A stretch of 64,000 nucleotides of DNA from Lewinellaceae bacterium (GTDB lineage Bacteria; Bacteroidota; Bacteroidia; Chitinophagales; Saprospiraceae), in the NCBI GenBank assembly GCA_020636045.1, contig JACJYP010000015.1:1-64000 (forward strand). Reading direction: 5' to 3'. The translations under genes and the position numbers were made by a program. Below the pieces are notes generated by a model. It did not search any database, was not told the DNA's origin, and saw only the letters and a program-made list of their open reading frames with translations. This document shows, piece by piece, positions 27,425 through 36,800 of this stretch (positions are counted from its first letter, which is position 1; every line of letters begins with the position of its first letter).

Positions 27425-27911
27425 GTTCGATATACCTGTGAATGGCATCGGCGTGCGCATCCGGCGATCCTGTTGAGGTATCGACGCTCAGAAACGGAGG
27501 ATCCAGCGGTTCAAATTGCGTCTGTATCTGCTCAAAAACCTTTTCGTCGGCTTCGCTATCGGTGCGCGGGCGCGCCACACGGGCGCGCAGGACAGATTCC
27601 GTAGCGGTAGCGAGCACCCAGACAAGGCGCACGCCGAGGCCGGCAGCAAGTTCGATATAAGGTTGCCGGATCGATTTGCGGAAAAAAGTACTGTCCACGA
27701 TCACCGTTTCTCCCGCCCTGAGCGCATTGCCTGCGCGTTCGAGCAGATTGTCGTAGACGCGCTGCTTGTCTTCAGGGCTATATGCACCCCGCAAGTTCAT
27801 CTCCCGGCGGATGCGATCGGAATTGAAGTGCACAGCCTTGTATTTCCGGGCATATGCGTCTGCGATCGTCGTTTTACCGCTACCCGGCAGGCCCGCGATC
27901 AGGATCAACAT
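27417..27911 (-). CDS. P-loop kinase (COG0645/AAA_33 type)
   Basis: 164 residues from the ATG at 27911; the longer frame needs a TTG at 27920. Walker A is GLPGSGKTT at residues 7-15, followed by the kinase-like FNSDRIRREM and VIVDSTFFRK (Walker B-like) segments. It resembles gluconate-kinase or zeta-toxin-like small-molecule kinases. Its stop overlaps the start of the APH-like gene, so the two are translationally coupled and probably work on the same substrate. It begins 25 bases after the LytTR gene stop. Confidence 0.8.
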   Translation of the reverse strand: MLILIAGLPGSGKTTIADAYARKYKAVHFNSDRIRREMNLRGAYSPEDKQRVYDNLLERAGNALRAGETVIVDSTFFRKSIRQPYIELAAGLGVRLVWVLATATESVLRARVARPRTDSEADEKVFEQIQTQFEPLDPPFLSVDTSTGSPDAHADAIHRYIEHG

Positions 27912-27936
27912 ATCAAACAAAATGAAACCCGCCCGC

Positions 27937-28662
27937 TCAGAGGCGGTTTTTCTCGATCAGCACCAGCAGATCGTCACGATAGTTTTTACCGATCGGCAGG
28001 AGTTTGGGTTTGTCTTTCTCCTGCACCTCCACCATGTTGCCTTCGATGGCGGTAATCTTGTCCATGGCAACAATATAAGAGCGGTGAATGCGCTTGAACT
28101 GGCCATGCGGCAGGCGGTCTTCCAGACTTTTCATTGTCTGTAGCGTGATGACGCGGCCGTGCAGCAAGCGGATAATCACATAGTCTTTAAGGCCCTCGAT
28201 ATAGATGATATCGTCAAAATTGACCTTGACCAGTTTCTTGTCGGCTTTTACAAAAAAGAACTCCTGTCCTTCGCCCGACCCACCCTGCATGCCGTCGCGC
28301 TGTGAAAGATCCGCGTGTTCAACCGCCTTGTTGACCGCTTTGACAAAACGCTCCAGCGAGATCGGCTTGAGCAGGTAATCCAGCGCATTCAGGTCGAAAC
28401 CCTGGATGGCGTAGTTGGGGTAGGCCGTGGTAAAGACCACCATAGGAGGCCGCGAAAGCGTCTTTACAAAGTCGATACCCGTCAGTTGCGGCATCTGAAT
28501 ATCGAGAAACATCAGGTCGATCTCATTACTTTTGAGGACGTCGTTGGCTTCCAGGGCGTTGCTGCAACGCTTGACGAGCTGGAGCTCCGGCATTTGGCTG
28601 ATATATGTTTCCAGCACATCCAGGGCAAGAGGTTCATCGTCAACAATGAGTACTTTCAGCAT
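27937..28662 (-). CDS. LytTR family response regulator
   Basis: 241 residues. A receiver domain (1-120) with the acidic pair DDE at 8-10, phospho-acceptor D54 in FLDIQMPQ, T in FTTAYP and K in YLLKPIS. The LytTR DNA-binding domain covers about 140-241 (FFFVKADKKLVKV, then FKRIHRSYIVAMDKI). It works with the LytS-type kinase encoded 126 bp upstream on the same strand. Targets are unknown; autoregulation or control of the downstream kinase genes is possible. Confidence 0.93.
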   Translation of the reverse strand: MLKVLIVDDEPLALDVLETYISQMPELQLVKRCSNALEANDVLKSNEIDLMFLDIQMPQLTGIDFVKTLSRPPMVVFTTAYPNYAIQGFDLNALDYLLKPISLERFVKAVNKAVEHADLSQRDGMQGGSGEGQEFFFVKADKKLVKVNFDDIIYIEGLKDYVIIRLLHGRVITLQTMKSLEDRLPHGQFKRIHRSYIVAMDKITAIEGNMVEVQEKDKPKLLPIGKNYRDDLLVLIEKNRL

Positions 28663-28788
28663 GGGCGAAAGGGTTTCGGTTTTAAATCAGGTATGAACAT
28701 ACGGATGGACTAAGGTAATCCCTCCGGCCAGAACGGCAAAAGTTTTTTCGTTGTTAAAATTTAATCGGCGCCCTGCGCAAACTCCACT

Positions 28789-29838
28789 TCAGATCATTTT
28801 CAGGTGAAGGGTCACGGAATACCGGTGCGGCTCGTCCTGCACCGTCAGCGTATGATTTTCGGGGTATAGCAGTTCCAGGCGTTGCCGGACATTTGTAAGG
28901 CCGATACCGCCACTGCGTGGATGATCCTGTCTGGGAAGCCGCTCTGCTTTGCTGTTTTCTATAAAAAACTCGAGGTCTTCCCCTGAAACGCTGAGCCGGA
29001 GCCGCACAAAACCTCCACCCTGCACATGGTGGTTCAGGCCGTGTTTGAAACTGTTCTCCAGAAAGGGCACGAAAAGCAGCGGCGCGACCATCTGCTCGCT
29101 GATATTACCGTGGGTGGTAAAACGGATATCCGCCTCTTTTGGCTGGCGCAGGCGCTCGAGGTCCAGATAATTATGGATGTACTGTATCTCCTTGCTGAGC
29201 AGCACTCGGCGTTCGTTGCACTCGTACAGCATGTAGCGCATGATCTCCGACAGTTTCAGCACGATCTCCGGCGCCTTGTCGCTTTTCTTCAGGGTCAGGG
29301 CATACAGGTTGTTGAGGGTGTTGAATAAAAAATGCGGGTTGATCTGGCTTTTCAGGAATCGCAGTTCGGACTGCATCGTCTGGGTCATGAGCGATTGCTT
29401 CTCCGTCTGATAGCGCCACCAGTCCATCACTACCCGCAACATGGTGGAAAAAAGCACGACGAATACATTGCCCAGAAATATCCATATCTGCGAGCCGACG
29501 AGATTGGCCCTGAACACGGGCTGGTCGTAAAATTTGATATAAAAAACCAGCACCTCGATCGGCGTCACAATGGCGCAGGCAGTCAGCACGAGTCCGAAAT
29601 ACACGAAAGCGTGGCGGGCCAGATAGTTTGGGATGAGGTAAAAAAGGTTGACGTAAACCAGAAAGGCGTAAAAGAACAACTGGATGAGTTCATTGCTCAA
29701 CGCAAACCACATATCCAGATTCTTTTCGTAGTCACTCCAGTACATCAGGCCGAATAACGCCAGCCAGAACAACCCGTGGTAAACAGGTCGCCTGTTCAGC
29801 ATCTTATACAACTCATCGAGTAAGCGGCGGGTCTTCAT
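28789..29838 (-). CDS. LytS-type sensor histidine kinase
   Basis: 349 residues from the ATG at 29838 (MKTRRLLDEL); the 58 codons upstream read like non-coding sequence, with no signal or domain. Four or so membrane segments occupy about 20-150 (YHGLFWLALFGLMYW, YFGLVLTACAIVTP), with no extracytoplasmic sensor domain of note. The His_kinase motif FLKSQINPHFLFNTLNNLY has the phospho-acceptor His, and the HATPase region ends GGIGLTNVRQRLELLYP. This is the kinase partner of the adjacent LytTR regulator, a very common Bacteroidetes pair. The signal sensed is unknown. Confidence 0.92.
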   Translation of the reverse strand: MKTRRLLDELYKMLNRRPVYHGLFWLALFGLMYWSDYEKNLDMWFALSNELIQLFFYAFLVYVNLFYLIPNYLARHAFVYFGLVLTACAIVTPIEVLVFYIKFYDQPVFRANLVGSQIWIFLGNVFVVLFSTMLRVVMDWWRYQTEKQSLMTQTMQSELRFLKSQINPHFLFNTLNNLYALTLKKSDKAPEIVLKLSEIMRYMLYECNERRVLLSKEIQYIHNYLDLERLRQPKEADIRFTTHGNISEQMVAPLLFVPFLENSFKHGLNHHVQGGGFVRLRLSVSGEDLEFFIENSKAERLPRQDHPRSGGIGLTNVRQRLELLYPENHTLTVQDEPHRYSVTLHLKMI

Positions 29839-30014
29839 GCCTGATTCATCAATAATGATATGCGGTACGAGCCGCAACGTCCGGGCAAAGCAACGGCAAG
29901 AACGGCAGGCTGTTCCGATTTTTAGATAAAAATAGAAACTGTTAAGATCAAGCACGTGTTTCAGGTCCGCCAAACAACTGTTCGGGGCTGCTGGGGTGGA
30001 ACGTGTTTTCACCG

Positions 30015-30022
30015 TACCTTTG
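30015..30022 (+). promoter_or_regulatory. -7 element TACCTTTG
   Basis: An exact match, 31 bases before the ATG at 30053, which supports that start over the upstream one at 29996. The -33 box is not clear. Confidence 0.45.
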
Positions 30023-30052
30023 CAGCCGCAAAAGACAAAGAAGGGAATTTCA

Positions 30053-30469
30053 ATGGTTTATATCACCAGGATCGAAAGATTCAATGCCGCCCACAAACTC
30101 TGGGTTGACGACTGGTCGGAAGAGCAGAACCAGGCTGTATTCGGCAAATGCTCCAATAAAAACTGGCACGGCCACAACTATACGCTGCATGTGACCATCA
30201 AGGGATCGCCCGATCCCGTTACCGGGTTCGTCATGGACGTAAAAAAACTCAGCGTGATCATCAAAGAAGAGGTGACGGACCATCTCGATCACAGCAACCT
30301 GAACCTGGACGTCGATTTTATCCCAAAAGGCATGCAACCAACCACCGAAAACCTTGTTATCCTCATCTGGCAACGCCTTGAAAAAGCGCTGGAGCCGCAC
30401 CCCTGCCAGCTCCACGCAATCAAATTATGGGAGACGGAGACCATTTACGCGGAATATTACGGTGCGTAA
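30053..30469 (+). CDS. 6-pyruvoyl-tetrahydropterin synthase / QueD family protein
   Basis: 138 residues from the ATG at 30053. Zinc ligands are H14 (FNAAHKL), H39 and H41 (WHGHNY). The catalytic Cys is C33 in GKCSNKNWHGHNY. The Cys-x5-His-Gly-His spacing and the following PDPVTGFVMD and LDHSNLNLDV segments match animal-type PTPS more closely than Escherichia coli QueD, which has a shorter Cys-to-HGH gap. It would act on dihydroneopterin triphosphate, the product of FolE encoded 60 bp downstream. Either a tetrahydrobiopterin-like cofactor or the 7-deazaguanine (queuosine) pathway is possible. Confidence 0.88.
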   Translation: MVYITRIERFNAAHKLWVDDWSEEQNQAVFGKCSNKNWHGHNYTLHVTIKGSPDPVTGFVMDVKKLSVIIKEEVTDHLDHSNLNLDVDFIPKGMQPTTENLVILIWQRLEKALEPHPCQLHAIKLWETETIYAEYYGA

Positions 30470-30529
30470 TACAAGTGCCCCGGGTTCCCGACGATCGCGC
30501 GATCTATACCTGATCTTTACACATCCGAT

Positions 30530-31126
30530 ATGGCGTATAAAAAAACCGATCACTACGACGAGAAACTGACGGCTTCCCTGAAAAAGTCGTTCGACAATAT
30601 CCTGAGCGGCGTAGGCGAAGATACTATGCGGGAAGGGGTTGTCAAGACGCCTGAACGCGCTGCAAAAGCCATGTTGTTTCTGACACAGGGTTACCGCCAG
30701 GATGCGGCTGCAATCCTTCGTTCAGCGATGTTTACGGAAGATTACAGCGAAATGGTACTGGTAAAGGACATTGAAATGTACTCGCTCTGCGAACACCATA
30801 TGTTGCCGTTTTTCGGCAAAGCGCATGTGGCCTATATCCCCAACGGTCGTATTGTCGGGCTCAGCAAGATCCCGCGGGTAGTCGATGTATTTGCCCGCCG
30901 GCTGCAGGTGCAGGAACGCCTGACGCTCGAGATCCGCGATATCATTCAGGAGACGCTGCAGCCGCTCGGTGTAGCGGTTGTCATCGAAGCACAACACCTG
31001 TGTATGATGATGAGGGGTGTGCAAAAGCAAAACAGCGTAACCACTACATCTGCCTTTACAGGCGAATTCAGGAATGAAGAAACGCGCAGCGAGTTTCTGC
31101 GCCTGATCGGATCGAAACTTCATTGA
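30530..31126 (+). CDS. folE: GTP cyclohydrolase I
   Basis: 198 residues, a typical length. It converts GTP to 7,8-dihydroneopterin triphosphate, the first step for folate, biopterin and queuosine. The zinc ligands C87 and H90 (in LCEHHMLPFFG) and C158 (in AQHLCMMMRG) are all present, as is the GLSKIPRVVD segment. It shares direction with the PTPS-like gene 60 bp upstream, and the two are likely co-transcribed. Confidence 0.97.
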   Translation: MAYKKTDHYDEKLTASLKKSFDNILSGVGEDTMREGVVKTPERAAKAMLFLTQGYRQDAAAILRSAMFTEDYSEMVLVKDIEMYSLCEHHMLPFFGKAHVAYIPNGRIVGLSKIPRVVDVFARRLQVQERLTLEIRDIIQETLQPLGVAVVIEAQHLCMMMRGVQKQNSVTTTSAFTGEFRNEETRSEFLRLIGSKLH

Positions 31127-31216
31127 GCGGACCGGACGACCCGTTTATTCTGTTTGCCGCTTTGAATTTCAGCCGAAAAACGGGTCCTTAGCGCCATCTT
31201 TCTGCCTGTGCGCCAC

Positions 31217-32674
31217 ATGCTCCGCCTCCTCCCTTTCTTTGGCTGTATGATCGCCTTCGTGTGGTCGACGCAACACGCCCCCTTTTTCTGGGATACGGTG
31301 CAACTGGCATCCAAACACGCCCATCACTTTTACGAACAACACCTGCGCTGGACCCCGCTTCCGACGGAGATCGACAGCGGCCACCCGCCGGTTTTCGGCT
31401 ACTATCTCGCTGCCGTATGGCTTGTTTTCGGAAAAACACTTGCCGCCAGCCATTGGGCAATGCTCCCGTTTTTACTCCTGAATATCTTCTTGCTTTACAG
31501 GATCGGCCTGCACGTCGGAGGGAATCGATATGCGTGCTGGTTACTGCCACTGGTAATGCTGGACCCTGTAGTGGCCGGACAACAGGCGCTGGTGAGCCCC
31601 GATGTGATGCTGGCAAGCGGTTTTCTCATGGCTGTTTTGGGCATTACCGAAAAAAAAACGCTCCTGGTGATCATCGGCATTTTGCTGCTTTCTGCGATCA
31701 GCATGCGCGGAATGATGACGGCTGCTGCATTGTTCGTCTGGCTGGTATTCGTTCTATGGATGAACGTCCCGGTAACAGCGTTCAGGAAAGCCGTCAAACT
31801 TCTGCTCGCTTTCCTGCCCGGTTTTTTATGGGCACTGTGGTTCCTTTGGTGGCATCATGCGGCCACCGGCTGGACCGGCTATCATGCGGATTCGCCCTGG
31901 GCGCCTGCGTTCCAAAAGGCAGAAGGCGTGCAAATGTTTCGGAATATGGCCGTCGTTGCCTGGCGCTGGCTGGATTTTGGGAGGGTTTTTGAATGCGGAG
32001 CGCTGTTATTTTTGTTGCTGCAATATGGTTTTCCAAGGCGCAGGGGCCAAAGCGTCGCACGGCAATACCTGGCCCTGCTCGTGATCCTGATCGTCTTTTT
32101 GACACCCTCGGCGATCCTGTACAGCAACATCTCGGCTCACCGGTATTTTATACCCTGCTTTCTGGCCCTGCATTTCCTGATAGTGCTGCTGTTGACGAGC
32201 CGCCCAAGTCACAACGGCAAACCGCGAACGCCCCTTTTTATCAGGATATTCATGACATGCCTGGTCCTTGCTATAGCATCTGGAAACCTGTGGGTATACC
32301 CGCGCGGCATATCGATGGGATGGGATGCGACGCTTGCCCATCAACCCTATTACGGATTGAGGGAACAGGCTATCGCATTCCTGGAATCGGAAAAAATCCC
32401 TTTTTCAAGCGTTGGCTCAGCCTTTCCGAACCTCGGTACGGGCGAACAATTGTTGCTCAACGGCGACCAAAGGCACTTTGCAGAGAAAGATTTTACCCGC
32501 AACCGCTATATGTTTACTTCGAATATCTTCAATGATTTTTCCGAAAACGACTTCGAGCGCTTGCAAAACGAGTGGGTATTGGTCCGGCGTTTTGCACATG
32601 CGGATGTCTGGATCGAAATATACAGCCGCAAGGAACAGAGTGGCAGACCGACGCAAAATGAGCATTTTGAGTGA
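31217..32674 (+). CDS. GT39/GT83-like membrane glycosyltransferase
   Basis: 485 residues from the ATG at 31217 (a GTG nine bases earlier is possible). It has about ten transmembrane segments. The first extracytoplasmic loop carries the pattern of lipid-linked-sugar transferases: FWDTVQLAS with an Asp, then EIDSGHPPVFGYYLA, the HPP motif of the PMT/ArnT superfamily. The C-terminal ~120 residues are soluble. It probably transfers a sugar from a polyprenyl phosphate donor to an envelope acceptor; the acceptor is unknown. No sugar-biosynthesis cluster adjoins it. Confidence 0.75.
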   Translation: MLRLLPFFGCMIAFVWSTQHAPFFWDTVQLASKHAHHFYEQHLRWTPLPTEIDSGHPPVFGYYLAAVWLVFGKTLAASHWAMLPFLLLNIFLLYRIGLHVGGNRYACWLLPLVMLDPVVAGQQALVSPDVMLASGFLMAVLGITEKKTLLVIIGILLLSAISMRGMMTAAALFVWLVFVLWMNVPVTAFRKAVKLLLAFLPGFLWALWFLWWHHAATGWTGYHADSPWAPAFQKAEGVQMFRNMAVVAWRWLDFGRVFECGALLFLLLQYGFPRRRGQSVARQYLALLVILIVFLTPSAILYSNISAHRYFIPCFLALHFLIVLLLTSRPSHNGKPRTPLFIRIFMTCLVLAIASGNLWVYPRGISMGWDATLAHQPYYGLREQAIAFLESEKIPFSSVGSAFPNLGTGEQLLLNGDQRHFAEKDFTRNRYMFTSNIFNDFSENDFERLQNEWVLVRRFAHADVWIEIYSRKEQSGRPTQNEHFE

Positions 32675-32738
32675 TGATTTGTTATAGTGATCGCATTCAG
32701 GAGCAATGTGACCAGTCATCGCATCTTAAACGAACACA

Positions 32739-33653
32739 ATGATGGATTTCAGACGAATCGCGTTTTGGGCGTTTATAGTCCTGCCTGCCGCAGGGTGCAT
32801 CAGGCATCAGCCCGCTGGCAATTCGGACAAACCGATAGGCGAAAAAGTATCGGACCGAAGCACCCCCGGTTTTAAGGAATACTGGTACCGTGGAATGGCC
32901 GAGTTGAGCACCTACGAAGTCGAACAGGAGCGGTACGGCGAAATGCGACGTGCGGAACAGGTCAATATTTTTGTGACGGAAGATTTTTCAAAAAGCAAAC
33001 AGGTGAAACTGGATGCTCCGCAGGATGCCGGCGCCGACCGGGTACCGATCCTGAAACTGAATGCCGTCAGGCGATTTCACACCGGCATTTACGAGTACAC
33101 GCTGATGGAATCCGTATTCACACCGGTGGATGCAAGTCCCTCGTTAAAAGCAACTTACAGCGTAATGGATTGGTGCGGGCAGGTGTTTTCCCAGTTCAAC
33201 CTTAAGGGCAACGGATATCGTGCCAGGCTGTTCTCTTACTTTGAAAACGAAGGCGATACCGACCAACAACTGAAGGCGGCGATGCTGGAAGATGAGTTGA
33301 TGACCAGGATCCGGATCGACCCATTTTCCATACCCGCCGGTAAAACAGACCTGATCCCTTCGCCGTTTTACCTGCGGTTCCGGCACAAGCCATATGAAGT
33401 ACACAAAGCGGATATCGGCATAGAAAAAGGGGAACGGGAAAGTAAATTGACGGTTCGATATGCGGAATTAGACCGCACTTTGACGATCCGCTTTGAAACA
33501 AATTTCCCGCACCGCATCCTGGGATGGGAAGAAATGGACGGAGAACACTTGTTAAGCAGAGGACGGCTCAAAACGACGATGATGTCCGATTACTGGAGGC
33601 GGCACGACAACGGGTCGGAGTTTCTGCGCGATTCGTTAAAATTGGTGTTTTGA
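32739..33653 (+). CDS. Conserved Bacteroidetes lipoprotein, unknown function
   Basis: 304 residues. A signal peptide ends in LPAAGC, a good lipobox with Cys20. The mature part begins FKEYWYRGMAELSTYEVEQ and is rich in beta structure without recognisable catalytic motifs. From memory, related proteins are sometimes labelled 'septum formation inhibitor Maf', but I see no Maf-type pyrophosphatase motif and a lipoprotein signal contradicts that label. The gap to the upstream glycosyltransferase is 64 bp and both are on the same strand. Confidence 0.7.
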   Translation: MMDFRRIAFWAFIVLPAAGCIRHQPAGNSDKPIGEKVSDRSTPGFKEYWYRGMAELSTYEVEQERYGEMRRAEQVNIFVTEDFSKSKQVKLDAPQDAGADRVPILKLNAVRRFHTGIYEYTLMESVFTPVDASPSLKATYSVMDWCGQVFSQFNLKGNGYRARLFSYFENEGDTDQQLKAAMLEDELMTRIRIDPFSIPAGKTDLIPSPFYLRFRHKPYEVHKADIGIEKGERESKLTVRYAELDRTLTIRFETNFPHRILGWEEMDGEHLLSRGRLKTTMMSDYWRRHDNGSEFLRDSLKLVF

Positions 33654-33690
33654 AAAAGTTAATTTGGTTTTCAAAAAAATATTCCGGCTA

Positions 33691-33817
33691 AATAGGGCTT
33701 TTAGCGCCATATGTTTGGGTAACCAGCCATGGCGGCCATGCTTCCTTTTTTTCCATGCCGGAAAAAATCTAAATTGCCGCCCCAACGTTCAATTCGCTTT
33801 ATCGTCTAAGCCCTATT
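33691..33817. repeat. Long-range inverted repeat before the coiled-coil gene
   Basis: AATAGGGCTTTTAG at 33691-33704 is complementary to CTAAGCCCTATT at 33806-33817 apart from a two-base insertion, with about 100 bases between. The right arm ends seven bases before the ATG at 33825, so pairing in the RNA could hide the start region. Confidence 0.5.
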
Positions 33818-33824
33818 CAGTTTT

Positions 33825-36800
33825 ATGCGCAACATCTTCCGATCCTTGCTCCCCATCTTACTGTGCGCCGCCTTCGCCTCCTCAACAAGGGCGCAGGATT
33901 GTTCCAAATCGATCGTTGAGAACAAAAAAATATCCGGCATTCAGATCGCGCGGTCTTCTCCACTGACCATCGTCGTGCGGGGAAGTTACAACTACGGTAT
34001 TGAGTTCTTTACTGATGAAAAAGGTGTTTTTGCCCGGGTAACTTCCGTTGGCGGCATCGAGTTCAATCAGGACGACCAGGTGGTATTCGTCGACATGAAT
34101 GGCCGCGAGCAATCTTACAAATTCATCGGAATGGACGAAGTGCTGCCCACAGCAGTGCCGACCCACCGAAACAACCTCCGGCTCGATCTCGATGCCCTGG
34201 AGTGGCTCGCCGAAACGACCATCAAAGGCGTTAATTTTATCAACTTCGTCGACCGGCAGAAGTACAAATTCACCATCAACCCGAACCGGCAGTCCGAATT
34301 CAAGGAACTGGCGACCTGCTTCAATGCCGTTATTGAACGGGATGCCGTTAAGGATACGCCCGGCGCCGCTGTGACGATCCCCGGCAAATCCAGCGAGTCG
34401 ACCGGCAGCAAAGGCGCAAAACCCGATGCCGGTGGCAAAAAAAACAACGCCGTAGCCTCCGGCGCCCCGGTCAGTGACAATGAGGTGACCAATCTGCGCG
34501 CCGAACTCGAACGAACAAAGGAAAACCTCCGCAAGGAAATACAGGCCGAAAAAGAGCGCGCCGATGCCATCAAAACGCAACTCCAGCAGGAAGTGGCAGC
34601 CGCGCGGGAAGCAGCCAACCAGAAAAAACTCGAATACGCCAATGAAGTGCTGGAGGCGCGAAAAAGCAGCCTGGCAGAGATTGAAAAGGCAAAAGCGGAG
34701 GCCCAGGCGATCATCGCGCAAAACCGTTCGAAAGCAGATTCCGCCGTATCCATCATCACACACAACGTAGAAGAAGCGCGCCGCCAGGCCGGTGAAGACA
34801 TACAGAAAGCGCGAATGGCTTCCGCCGAGGAAGTCAAAAAAGCCCGGGAAAACGCAGCAAAGGAAATATCAAACATCAAAGAAAAACTGGATCAGGCCAA
34901 ACTCCAGTACAGCGACGAAATATCTACCGCGCGGGCCAATGCAGAAGAAGAACTGCAGCGCATCCGCGATGAAAACGCCCGGATGGTCTCCGAAGCGCGT
35001 GAACGCGCAAAATCGGAACAGGAGAAAACCACAGAGGATGTTGTGACCAGCAAGAAGTCGGCGGCCGATCAAATTCTCAAAACGAGAGAAGACGCAGCAA
35101 ACGAGATCGCCAATATCCGGGAAAACATGGTCCTGGAAAAGCAAAGGCTGGCAACCGAACTCGCTGAAAGCCGGCGAAAAGCAGCGGAGGAAAAAGCCCT
35201 CGTTCAGCAAAACAGCGCCGCCGAAATGGCCGAGATCAGGGAAAACGTCGCCAAACAAAAGGAAGAAAGTGCCCTGGATGTGGCAGAAGCCAAAAAACGC
35301 GCTGCCGACGAGATCGAGCGAACGCGGGAAGAGGTAGCCGCACAGCAGGCAAAAGCACAAAGCGAAAAAACGGAGATCGCGAAGCAAGTTGCTGAAAGCA
35401 AGCAGCGGGCCGCTCAAACGGTGCAGGATGTTCAGGAAGAAGCCAACAAGGCTATTTCTGAAGCGCAAATGCGTGCAAAAGGTCAGCGTGATTCCATCGC
35501 AGCACAGGTACAGGTCGCCCGCAAAAAAGCGGAAGACGAGATCGCGCGCATCCAGGCTGAACTCGCCCAATCGATCGCGGCTGCAAAAGAACAGGAAAAC
35601 AAGGTAAAACAACAAAGCGCCGAAGAAGTCGCAAAGGCCCGAGAGCGGAGCCAGGAAGAGATCAGGAAAGCCCAGGAAGAGGCCCGCCTGCGTGTGAAAG
35701 AAGCCAATGCAAAAGCCGACGAGGTGCAAAAGCAATACGCCACGGATTTAGCCAATTCCAAACAAACGGCAGAGGATCGCATCAAACAGATACAGTCGGA
35801 AGCCGCAAATGCTGTGGCGGAAGCCAGAAAAAAGCAGCAGGAAACCGTGAGCGCTTCGGCAGAAGAGGTGGTGGCCAGCCGTGAAAAGGCGGCGGCAGAG
35901 ATCGCTGCTGCACGCGAAAAGGCCGCCAACGAGATCGCCGCCGCGCGCGAAGCGCAGGTGCGGGCGCAGCAAGAGAGTGCCAACGCAATTGCCGAGACAA
36001 AGCGGCAAAGCGCACAAATGGTCCTCAGTATTAAATCGGCTGAGGCAGATAGTGTGCGGATCGCGCGGGAAAACAGCGCCAACGAACGGCAACGACTGGC
36101 GTCTGACGTGGCTGCCGCACGCGAAAAGGCGGCTACGGAGATCGCTGCCGCCAACCAGCAGGCCGCCAACGATGTAAAGACGGCCAGGGAAAACGCTGCA
36201 CGCGAAAAGCAACTCAGCGCTGAAGCCGTGGGCAAAGCAAAACAGGAGGCGGCCGATATGATCGCCTCCGCCCGTGAAGCATCGGCCAAGGAGGTCGCAG
36301 CGGCCAAACAACAAGCCATAGAAGCGATCTCGCTGGCAAAAAAAGATGCGGATGACAAAAAAGCCGCCTTTGCCAAAGAAGTCGCCGAATCGCAGGATCG
36401 GGCCAGAAAAGAAGTCTCTGATGCCCGACAACAGGCCGCCGCCGAGGTAGCCACAGCGCGGAAAGATGCCGAGGAAAAACGCCGTTTGTATGCGGAAGAG
36501 ACCGCGGAAGCGCGGAAAAAATCGGCAGAGGAGATCGCATCTGTACAAAAAGAGGCTGCCGAAGCCGTCCAGAAAACACGGCAGGAGTCCGCTGCAGCCA
36601 TCGCCGGCACCCGCGAGGACGAAGCGCGCACCGTAGCAGAGATCAAGGCGCAAAGCGCTGAAGAGATCGGAAAAACGAAAAGCGAAACGGCGCGCCTGAT
36701 CGCCGCAGAAAACAAAAAGGCAGAAGATGCGCGTCAGCGGCAAGCAGAAGAAACGCAAAAACTGGCCGGGCTTCAAGCCGAAGTCAAAAAAGCAGAAGAG

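Noticed and set aside
27921..27960. Terminator at the end of the LytTR gene
   Set aside because: A CCGCC/GGCGG stem followed by TTTCATTTT overlaps the stop codon, but the stem is short and bulged and the next gene begins at once, so read-through is more likely.
35483..36715. Minus-strand ORF of 410 residues inside the coiled-coil gene
   Set aside because: Its Ala/Ser-rich sequence is the mirror of the Ala-rich helix's codons; it has no domain or start context.
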